A stretch of DNA of 28,285 nucleotides, taken from the NCBI GenBank assembly GCA_027596945.1, contig JADGJH010000142.1, positions 1-28,285 on the forward strand, written 5' to 3'. How positions within the stretch are numbered: position 1 is the first letter of the stretch; each line of letters opens with the position of its first letter. A model generated the notes under the pieces. It saw only the letters and a list, made by a program, of their open reading frames with translations. It was not told where the DNA came from and searched no databases. The position numbers were made by a program, and so were the translations under genes. The DNA is from Physocladia obscura. Taxonomy: Eukaryota; Chytridiomycota; Chytridiomycetes; Chytridiales; Chytriomycetaceae. Below, piece after piece: positions 20,228 through 28,285 of this stretch.

Positions 20228-21011
20228 ATGAGATTGCCAAAAGATTGTATTGGTAAGAATCGAAAAAAAATGTCGTATTTTGTAGAAACTCGACCAACAT
20301 CGCCAGATGCCAGGGCGATTGGTAAGAAAAAAACCACTCGAAAAAACAGCTGAAAGCACTTTTTTCTGAAAGAAAAAAAGGGAAAGCGACAGCATCAGAC
20401 AAAACATGGACTTGGCACTGGACACAATGAAAGTGAAGATATGTAAGTAAAACAGCAAAAAAAAATTTTTTATTTTCATTTCACGACTATGTATTTAGCT
20501 GGAATTATGGATACAAAGCATTGTTCACTTCTACAAATGCGGCAGACTTTATAGTGCAGAAACCAGATCCACGTGCAAAACCGCAACGGCCTATAAAAAA
20601 TGGATTGCTTGGTGCCGGAACCGACCATATTTCGTTTCTTGATTTTGAGGTAAATGGAGCGAGAAAAAAAAAGAAAATGGGAATATAAAATAGAAAAAGA
20701 GCGAGTAAAAATTTTCGTTTAATTTGCTTCTGCACCAGGACGCAGAAATTATTTTCCGCAGACGTTTAGGTCTCAGCGTGAAAGATGTGGTGAACGAAAA
20801 AGATGTTGAAAAAGTTCGTTTGACAAGCACGCAGCGCCAAGATTATACAGTTGACGGGTTTGTTGTAGACGATACAGTTTTTCTAAAAAAAACTGCTGGA
20901 AGACCAACGAAGCCCAATGATGAATGTGAACCCTTTGCTACGCTACAGAAAAATGTAGTTATGGCTGTTGCTCATGCAGAAATTGATAAAGCTACCAGAC
21001 TGGAAGAATAA
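20228..21011 (+). CDS. Hypothetical five-exon protein
   Basis: Exons 20228-20252, 20286-20321, 20373-20442, 20499-20649 and 20739-21011 give 184 residues with one continuous frame. Donors are GTAAGA, GTAAGA, GTAAGT and GTAAAT, and every acceptor is AG. The product starts MRLPKDC. It continues through a basic segment (EKKGKRQHQTKHG) and DIWNYGYKALFTSTNAADF, then a globular-looking part (GLLGAGTDHISFLDFEDAEI), and ends with helical, charged sequence (DKATRLEE). It has no signal peptide or membrane segment. I do not recognise a family. Intron 1 is only 33 bp and lacks a clear branch site, so the first exon is the weakest part; the frame from exon 3 onward is firm. The gene lies 196 bp downstream of the PAM2/CCCH gene on the same strand. 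Confidence 0.7.
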
Positions 21012-22349
21012 AAACTTGTCTTTTTATTTTCAAATATATTTTTCTATCATTCATTTTTTCCCTTATTTCTTGAAAAAATGTAATAATAGTTTGTAACATG
21101 GAGTACTTGGTAATAACAAAACAAAATTTAAAAAAATTAATGTAAAAGCTTTGTTGGTGGTATGGTTGCACTCAGACTCCTTTCAGTGTAAAGAACTTCA
21201 AAACCCACAAGAATAATCTAACAAACTTTTGGATCTTATTAACTTCAATTAGGAGGTGAGAGGACCTGAAGATGACTCTGTGGAATGCTGCGCAGCCGAA
21301 ATTGAAAGGGAAAGTGAACATTGTTGATGATGCAACTCAAATTGATACAGCTGCTGTCTCAATCAACAACTTCTTCAAATTTATTAGTGAGCAAAAGCAG
21401 CAGAACCTACACTTTTGGAGGTATCATTTTCTTTTATGTCATGTCTTTTCAATTTAACTGTTCTGCACCCATTATGGCAGATAAAAGACAACCAAATGTT
21501 GCTTCTTGTATCTGAAGATGAAACTCTTACAGTTTGTATCTATGTGTGCTCTTGTCAGGTTCAAAAAGTTCCAATTATGATAAAATAAAATTGTGCACAT
21601 CAATGGGATGCATCAGTGGATCAATCTGGTGCACCAAATCAAGCTTTTTTTAATGCTGTTTCATATGTTTGCACAACATTCATCCCCATTTGCAAGATGA
21701 GGAAATAATTTGGAATGACTGTGCAGGAATCATACTTGACAATACTGACAATTTGGAAAGAGCAATTTGTTTACCACCTCAAGAAATATCACACCTCTTT
21801 GATAGACAATTATGATCAGAAAATCAAATTGTCACATTTGATGTTCATTGCAGGTTACACTTGACATCATTGAGAATTAAAAAGCAAATTTCAAGTCACT
21901 GAAGTGCAACCTCAAGTATTCTTTTGAAGACATGCAAAAACAGTTTGATTCACGACAAATCTTAAGGCTCACAAGCATGCAGTTTCCTGTATTCTTTCAA
22001 ATGTGTCCCCTGTTGACTGCAAACAATTTTCAAAATATTCCAAACATTGATGAGATGAACATCATGAAGATGAAGAACCTAATAATAAATCAGTCAAATT
22101 TATTTAAATGAAACCCATATCTCTTCAACTTGTTTTATAAGACACTGTTGGATTAAAAAAAGTGGCACTCAAATAGCTGTATTTCTTAAATATGGCACAA
22201 AAATTGAAGTTTTGGTAATATGCAAAAGCATTTGGAACCACCCAAAGAATATTTTTCACATTAACTTTGTTTTCCAGGTAAATTTGGTGTATGCACTTCT
22301 TGATCATGCCACCCTGCAGTCATCTGCCCATCCCCACCTTATAGTAAAT

Positions 22350-22515
22350 AAAAAAGTTGGGTTTAAGTAGTTTTGGAGTAGAAAAAAAAGAAAGAAAGAT
22401 GCTTAGAAAAAAAAAATGGTTGAAAAGAGGTTGGAAATTGCTTGAATTGTTTTTGGGTTCTTGCAAGTAATGAGAAATTTTTGGGAATTCTTTGAGAAAA
22501 TTAGATTAACATTTT
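22350..22515 (-). repeat. Foldback repeat family, partial copy
   Basis: Starts AGTTGGGTTTAAGTAGTTTT and continues through GCTTGAATTGT, GGGTTCTTG and GAAAATTAGATTAA. It matches the left arm of the 23.5-kb copy in the same orientation and 5450-5620 in inverted orientation. Confidence 0.7.
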
Positions 22516-23294
22516 AATTTACATCAAAAACACCTAAAAATGAGAAACAAGCAACAGGTACTTGAGTTTTAGAAGCTTGCAAAAATTTAGCTCCTTTATT
22601 TTTGAAAACTTGTAAATAAAAAAATTTGGTAGTGAAAATTTTTTGGTATGAGTTTTTTGCTATCTTTCTCCACATAAACACTTCATTATTTCTCTTTCAT
22701 TGCATGTAAATATATCCACCTTATCAAAATATGAAATAATAAAACTTTAAAAAGTCATGGCAGAAAGCAGTTTCCCTAGAGACCAGTTTCAATTATCAAA
22801 TGACACTTCATCCAGAAAAACAAGTTAAATTGACTGAATTTAATTCATGCATACCACCCCTTTCTAAAACTTTCCACCAAAGACCTGCAGCATAAATAAT
22901 TTATTTTCTTGACTGTCTGCTGAATGAGCCATCTGATTTAAACTGCTGGATACAATGAGTAATTGTTTGAGCCAACTTTTTGCAGATGGAACCAATTTTT
23001 TCTGATGATATATGGTAAAAGTTGTAGTTTTAAGGAATGTGGACACTGTGTGCAGACTCAATGAGTACTGTTAGAATTGACTAGGAGAAAAATGGCAGGA
23101 AAGAAGTTGTATGGAGGAGTGATTAGGTGAAGAATTTGAGTGGTAATCAGGGTCTATGTTTTTCTTGTTCTGAAAAGCATATTCACACACACACCACCTG
23201 ATTCACTCACCGACCTCGTAGCTCCACACACACTGGTTCTGGTGGTTGTATGTGAATGACTTCTATTTATCAATTTCTGTAGTAAATTGTAAAG

Positions 23295-23690
23295 TAGCAA
23301 TTTGGGAAACAGGTGTCATGTTCCAGTAAGTTGAAGAAAAATAGTAGATGGTTTGCTGGTAGCTGTAGCAACTTGAGTTAACTAATTCAATACTTTGCAT
23401 CTCAGAACTAAATGATAAGAGTTCAAGACTAAAGTATAATGTGGTTGGAATGGAAGTTTTAATACTTTGTTATTATTAATACCAATAATAAAGCAAAGAA
23501 AAGGGTTGGGTTTAAGTAGTTTTTGAAATAGAAAGAAAAAGAATAAAAGAAACTTCGAAAAAAAAAAGGTCGGAAAGCAGTTAGAAATCACTTGAATTGT
23601 TGTTAGGTTCTTGAAAGTAATAGAGGGCTTGAGAAAATTCTAGAAAATTCTTTGACAAAAATTAGATCATCAATCTAATTTATAGTAATT
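23295..23690 (-). repeat. Foldback repeat family, long copy
   Basis: Inverted match of 5430-5845, sharing the distal GAAACAGGTGTCATGTTCCAGT part, the TTGGGTTTAAGTAG junction and a terminal palindrome (ATTAGATCATCAATCTAAT). Confidence 0.75.
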
Positions 23691-23739
23691 TCAAAACTAA
23701 AACCTCAGAAAAATGATATTTTCAAGAAAAAGGGGAATA

Positions 23740-23935
23740 ATTTTCCACTAGAATTTTCCAGAATAATCTCAAGCCAATTAATTTTAAATCTTCAAAAAAA
23801 ATTCAAGCAATGTCCAATTGCATTTTAACCATTTTTTTGACCACATTCAAACCATTTTTCTTTTGATTCTTTTGAGGTATCTTTTATTCTTTATTATTCT
23901 TTTTCTTTCAATTCCAAGCTATTTAAACCCAACAC
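23740..23935 (+). repeat. Foldback repeat family, opposite arm
   Basis: Runs GAATTTTCCAGAATAATCTC through TTCAAGCAATGTCCAA to TATTTAAACCCAAC. It is the inverted partner of 23500-23690, so 23500-23935 forms one large imperfect palindrome centred near 23710 whose outer ends are TTGGGTTTAA. Confidence 0.7.
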
Positions 23936-24371
23936 TTTCCTATTATTTGTTATTTTAAATAAAAGAAAGTCTTTATCAAGATCTTTGTAAGGGAGTAAGT
24001 ACATCAACAACATTCCCTCTTGAGAAATCAGCATTGGGAAGAAACCTGAAAGTGAAAGTGACAATTTCAGACAAGATATCCAGAATCACCATTGACAGAT
24101 CTGATGCAAAAGGTAATACTTGTTGTACAAAGGTGCAGAACTGCATCAAGCCACCATCCTTGGACAGTTTCAATATTCAGAACTTTTTTTTTATTCCTAG
24201 TCCAGGCAAATATACATTAAGATGCTGAGCATATCACCAATAAATTCTGAGTAAGAGTTCTAGTATGTATTGCTGCAGTACACATTTGAATAGTTGGATT
24301 GTTCATTTGTTGTAAAATATGAAACACACAAAAGCAAAAAAGCATTTCATCCTATTAATTTCCCGTCTAAT

Positions 24372-25730
24372 TCATTCCATTTCAAATTCATCGGATATTT
24401 GGTCCGTCTCGTTGTTGACAACCGGATTATAAATAAACGATTCATTTGGATTTTTCGAAGAATCAGAAAGATGGTGAACAGCACCGCCATGTATCTTTTC
24501 ACCGTAGTACCAAAACGCACATGCAACACCGATAATATAGACAACATAGCAAAGTATTACCCAAGGAAATGCCTCATAATATAAAAGCCCAAAGAAAATA
24601 TTCAGCAGTGCCAAAATACTAATGACACGACCGGCATAGTGATGCAAAATATCATACCAAGGAATAAACGTTCGGGATTGCCGAAACAAATAATTAATCA
24701 CGTATCCAAGAATTATTTGCAGTGGCAAACCGAAAATAACAACCAATATTCCGACGCTTTTATGGACAATTCCAGAAAATGTGTTTGGTTCGTCATTGTG
24801 CCGAGCTGTGAGAACGGTTGACGCGATGGACTGAGTTTCGGCAAATTTGAGAACCACAAACGCGATAATGTTGGTGGTGAACACTCCTATCACGAAAATC
24901 CATTTATGCAAAATGTACCATGTATGGCCAAGGGAGTTTTTCAGATATCTGGCCGTAAACACAGCTGCGGGAGTCAGAATCGCCCAAGCAAAAGTCATCA
25001 AATAACCATGAATCGCAACATAGTTGATTTTAGTACCGCTGACACTATCATCTTGCGCTACTGTTTCTTCAATTTTTTCATCAATATTTTCGATAGTAGA
25101 TGCGGAAGGTGTCAAATTGAATAAGGCATGAATATCTCGTAATATAAATGAGCCCTTTTTGCTGTGAAAGGGAAAATCCGAGTCAGCAGACGGTAGAAAT
25201 TGAACATCAGATGACGGCCAGCCACCGACAGCATAAATGCATGAAATCTGCTGTTTTTTAGCGAGCGAGAGGAGAGAGGTAGGTACAGGGAACGAAAACT
25301 CGAGCGCGAAATCGGAAGGAGACAGGGTCGCGACAACGGCTGGAGGTGTCTGGGTCTGCGGAATTTCTTCTTTGAAAACAGGCATTCTTTGGCCAACAAG
25401 GGTGCGACGGCTGACGTAAACCGGACGTTCAGCGAGTTTATCGATGCGTTTGTCAGTATTATCTTGGGATTGTTCTTGTTGTTGAGTTGGCCAACCAACG
25501 TACACGGAATACTCGCCCTGCGTACGCATACTTGACGCGCCAAAGGAAACAGCAGCAAACAGTTTGAAGCGCGTTTGCAGCGTCACAACAACCGAATCCA
25601 TCTGGCCTCCCGCGTGCGACAGACCCAAGCACAACGTTCGCGCGTCGTCAACGCACTGCCGCAGTACACTAACAGCGACAGCAGCAAGGGAATACACAGC
25701 CACACCCAAAAGCAACCTCTCAACCTTCAT
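24372..25730 (-). CDS. DOMON / cytochrome b561 transmembrane protein
   Basis: Single-exon gene of 452 residues. A signal peptide covers about 1-23. Residues 25-205 resemble a DOMON (cellobiose-dehydrogenase-type cytochrome) domain: FAAVSFGASSM then EYSVYVGW, and later FALEFSFPVP and SCIYAVGGWPSSD. A linker follows, then a cytochrome b561 core of five or six membrane helices from about 236 to 410. Its four expected heme-ligand histidines are visible: H241 (AIHGYLM), H275 (LHKWIF), H323 (VHKSVGI) and H363/H364 (ILHHYAGRV). This architecture, as in FRRS1-like and plant AIR12/CYBDOM proteins, moves electrons across a membrane to an acceptor such as ferric iron. The substrate is not knowable from the sequence. 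The tail is soluble and acidic (SDEFEME). It is unusual for this locus in having no intron, and CpG is retained throughout. Confidence 0.9.
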   Translation of the reverse strand: MKVERLLLGVAVYSLAAVAVSVLRQCVDDARTLCLGLSHAGGQMDSVVVTLQTRFKLFAAVSFGASSMRTQGEYSVYVGWPTQQQEQSQDNTDKRIDKLAERPVYVSRRTLVGQRMPVFKEEIPQTQTPPAVVATLSPSDFALEFSFPVPTSLLSLAKKQQISCIYAVGGWPSSDVQFLPSADSDFPFHSKKGSFILRDIHALFNLTPSASTIENIDEKIEETVAQDDSVSGTKINYVAIHGYLMTFAWAILTPAAVFTARYLKNSLGHTWYILHKWIFVIGVFTTNIIAFVVLKFAETQSIASTVLTARHNDEPNTFSGIVHKSVGILVVIFGLPLQIILGYVINYLFRQSRTFIPWYDILHHYAGRVISILALLNIFFGLLYYEAFPWVILCYVVYIIGVACAFWYYGEKIHGGAVHHLSDSSKNPNESFIYNPVVNNETDQISDEFEME

Positions 25731-26810
25731 TCAATCTGAAACAATTCAAATTAACAGAAGAAATTTGTCTGCTTTTTCGCCACGTGCCAGTCTAGAAAAA
25801 ATTACAGGCATAAACACGTTAAGTAAGGAATTCTTTTATTCACGTTTATAGCAGTTGCTCAAAGTTCATTTGCCGAAAGAAAAAAAAACACATGGGTTGT
25901 TGCTATTGAACTTGTAATATTCACTTTATCTGCTTCCACCAACTGTAATGTAATTTTTATCCTAGGTACTGTAATCAGTAAGTCTAAATCTCCAAAATTA
26001 AATCAGGACTGAATAAAATTATGTATGTACATCAGAAAACTCAAGAAATTCTGACTATGTATTACAAAAAATTTTTGACATTTTTTTCGCATTTTTGCTT
26101 ATTATTAAAATTTTAAATACATGACTGCCTTGAGGAACAAAAAAAATGAATTGCAATGCATTTAAAATAAAATTTGAGAGGTGTATTTAATTTATCAATA
26201 ATTAGCATTACCATAACTTTTTTCATTTATAATAAATGAAAACTTTAATTTTTTTCTGAATTAAAACATAGAATGAATTCATGATTTAGAAAATAGGAAA
26301 ATACCTTTTGAAATTTTAAATGTATTTTTAACGATAGCAATTCGTTTAAAATACATATTTCAATAAAAACAATACATTCAATTAATTATTTATACACATA
26401 TTTTGTTACTGAAATTTGAATATGTTATAAATTAAATTAGCAAAGATGAAGGTGATTATTATCACAGTGTAACAGCATGTTGCAATCTACATCAGATTTC
26501 ACAGTAGACACATTATTTTCCAGTTGATTATACAACCACAATTGGGAAGGCCAGGGTAACTTTTTGAACTCAATATCAGTGCTGTTAGTCATCCTTATTG
26601 AATCCACCATAGGAATACTTTGTTGTCACAGATTTGTATTCCTCCATGATAGGAAGACAAATGGTCTCACTCATTGTTTTCTAAAAAATGTAGTTGTTGT
26701 GCTTTGTACTTGGGGCATGTGCTTGTGATATCTTGCAAGCAACCATGAGGGTTTGTGCTACCAAAAGCAATAGGTTGAGGATTCACAACATCTTGTGGAA
26801 GAAATGCCTA
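25731..26810. other. AT-rich intergenic sequence
   Basis: The first about 120 bases hold the upstream region of the b561 gene. After about 25860 the sequence is AT-rich and CpG-poor with no ORF of note, and includes a short inverted repeat at 26308-26363. No RNA gene seen. Confidence 0.5.
26308..26363. repeat. Short imperfect inverted repeat
   Basis: TTGAAATTTTAAATGTATTT is followed after a short loop by AAAATACATATTTCAA. This makes an AT-rich hairpin, possibly a remnant of a small transposon. Confidence 0.5.
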
Positions 26811-28101
26811 TTACTCTGAGATGTCTACTTGCTCAAACATAGTGCATAACTGTAAACAAACATCATCAAAAAAATCACTGATGGAATAGTTTGCACCAAC
26901 AGTGATTTTCCCAGTATACATGAGACAATTAACATTGTTTGACCACTCTAAATTAACATTGTTGAGGTCTTTGTCAAGTGCATTGTTGGGGCCTGCATGA
27001 TAGAACTTGACCTTTTTATTTAGAAGTTTCTCCTTCAAAACCTGTTCAAATTCAGTGTCTTGGTGTTTTGAGCCCAAAATAAAATGATTTTACAGTTGTT
27101 TTGCAACTTTTTAATGATAGTAGATTGTAACTGTGCAAAATTTTGAAAACTGAACTGCCTCTTTTTTCTCACCTTGAAATTCATTGGTTCAAATCTAAAC
27201 AGTATGTTCTGAAAAGGGTGATATGTCATTGATAATATTGAAAGTACAACTTGTAAGGAATGTGTCTGCAAAGATGCACTTGGAACTTGTAGTGATCAAT
27301 TTGGAAAATGTGGCAAGATTCTTCTTCAATTGGCTTTTGCGTGGGAATTTCTAGATTTTGGTCAACATAGTTGTACTTGAAAATGTTTTTCAATTACTCT
27401 CAACTTCATCTACAACTAGTATATGATTTGAAGCCATCAATAGATACTTTGTATAGGCTTTCCACTTGGATCGCTAAATATGGTACCTTCCACCAATTTG
27501 AGAAACAACCAGTTTGAGTGAGGTCTTGATAATTGACAAAACTTTTTCCTGTGGATTTGAGATATTCATTCAAATCTGCAGTGAAATTTTCTGCATATAA
27601 CTGCCTTGAACTCATGCAAATTACACGAGATGGGTTGAATTTCTTGATGTACTCTGCTATTTGAAAGGGTTTACCAGTTCCCATAAGACTTTGTTCAAAA
27701 CATAATCTGATATTTTTTGTCATATGGAAGGATAAATTTGTTTTTGTAAGTTTGAATCCATGGTGCCCAAGTAGAAAACTCCTCAAAAACAGAATAGTCA
27801 ACTGTTGTCATTCTGTATCAAAGAGGGTGTTCAATTGCATCACTTGGTGGTCTTCTGGTACATCATATATCACAAAGAAATGCAATGGGTTCACTTGAGC
27901 ATCTGAAGCAATGGGCATTAATGTACGCTGCTGAAGCCATTTTGTTAAAAAAAATAGTTCAAAAGTTTTGCCAACTAGAATAAATGGATGAATCCACAAT
28001 GGAGGATCAATATCCCCTCTTTGACTCTCCAGCCACTCCACAAATAAGGAATAAAGATCATAACAAACTTTGTTGTTTTTGGTAACCCAGTTTCCTCTCA
28101 C
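26811..28101 (-). pseudogene. Relic of a herpes-type origin-binding-protein (UL9-like) helicase
   Basis: Read 5' to 3' on minus, an N-terminal piece (28101-27808) is followed by a frame change into FEQSLMGTGKPFQIAEYI. This is a Walker A motif (27661-27684) whose final Thr is Pro. The same frame continues with RVICMSSRQLYAENF and AIQVESLYKV. Another frame change leads to the Walker B ILVVDEVES (about 27393-27426), followed by an in-frame TGA. Then come KCIFADTFLT and, in the last open piece (27077-26811), HQDTEFEQVL, NVNLEWSNNV and YTGKITVGANYS, resembling the C-terminal helicase motifs of the Herpes_ori_bp family. At least two frameshifts, one nonsense codon and the altered Walker A residue make it non-functional. 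Such helicases also occur in large DNA viruses and in repeated genes of some fungi. The N-terminal part may lie beyond the window edge. Confidence 0.65.
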
Positions 28102-28285
28102 AATGAAATGAAAACTTTGGTCATAATTGATCTGTGTTTATTTCCTGAAATACCATGAAACTGTTGGAAACCATGCATTAATAGAAAGCGTTCATGATGG
28201 TATTATTGAAATTTTATAATATTTGAACTGAGTTTTCTTTATTTAAAATAAAGTCCTTTTATAGTTTTCCCTAATCAATGTAAAA
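28102..28285. other. Right edge, AT-rich, no gene
   Basis: No coding signal beyond the first few codons that may extend the helicase relic upstream on minus. AAATAAAG-like sequence appears near 28243 but cannot be tied to a gene. Confidence 0.4.

Larger units (their letters stand above)
21012..24371. other. Repeat-rich intergenic block
   Basis: No intact gene. A short plus-strand open segment at 21272-21457 (MTLWNAAQPKLKGKVN start) still has CpG and could be a gene fragment. From about 21600 to 22100 there are short coherent pieces (for example DNYDQKIKLSHLMFIAGYT) broken by stops, probably a transposon relic. Foldback-family copies occupy 22350-22515 and 23295-23935. An open plus stretch at 24034-24228 (MGRNLKVKVTISDKISRIT) shows no known domain. 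Confidence 0.5.

Noticed and set aside
25112..25558. Minus-strand 148-codon frame overlapping the b561 gene
   Set aside because: Same strand but a different frame inside the DOMON region; the b561 frame is longer and carries domain motifs.
1..28285. CRISPR arrays, rRNA or tRNA genes
   Set aside because: No regularly spaced short repeats, no rRNA-like sequence and no tRNA cloverleaf or TTCGA-type loop in a plausible context were noticed.

Overview
This window is eukaryotic and most likely comes from an early-diverging (chytrid-like) fungus. Real genes are cut by short GT-AG introns, mostly 43-99 bases, often with fungal-type branch sites such as GCTAAC or GCTGAC. The gene set includes ALG3, a complex I B12 subunit and a leucine-rich-repeat protein that resembles the fungal RAM-pathway protein Sog2. 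The phylum is inferred; kingdom Fungi is better supported.

The window alternates between compact gene islands that keep CpG and long AT-rich blocks that have lost nearly all CpG and are full of decayed mobile DNA. The islands are: 394-2623 (minus-strand LRR protein plus a small possible ORF); 9233-11321 (a broken minus-strand gene divergent from ALG3); 16481-21011 (complex I B12/NDUFB3 on minus, divergent from a large plus-strand PAM2/CCCH protein, then a five-exon unknown gene); and 24372-25730 (a single-exon DOMON/cytochrome b561 protein).

The mobile blocks hold: a 3.5-kb segment bounded by 70-bp inverted repeats (2817-6352); two relics of one pogo-like DDE transposase (A about 7755-8933; B 12566-14384, with matching terminal inverted repeats near 12430 and 14570); a 218-bp MITE nested inside relic B (13379-13596); a foldback repeat family at 5.4-5.8, 22.35-22.5, 23.3-23.7 and 23.74-23.94 kb; and at the right end a frameshifted relic of a herpes-type origin-binding-protein helicase (26811-28101).

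The genes do not form one pathway. ALG3 serves N-glycan precursor assembly in the ER, NDUFB3 serves mitochondrial complex I, the b561 protein suggests transmembrane electron transfer, and the LRR protein may act in RAM/morphogenesis signalling. The most unusual gene is 17269-20031. It predicts a protein with an N-terminal membrane segment, three tandem PAM2-like motifs (poly(A)-binding-protein ligands) and two Nab2-like CCCH fingers at its C-terminus, which suggests a membrane-tethered mRNA adaptor.
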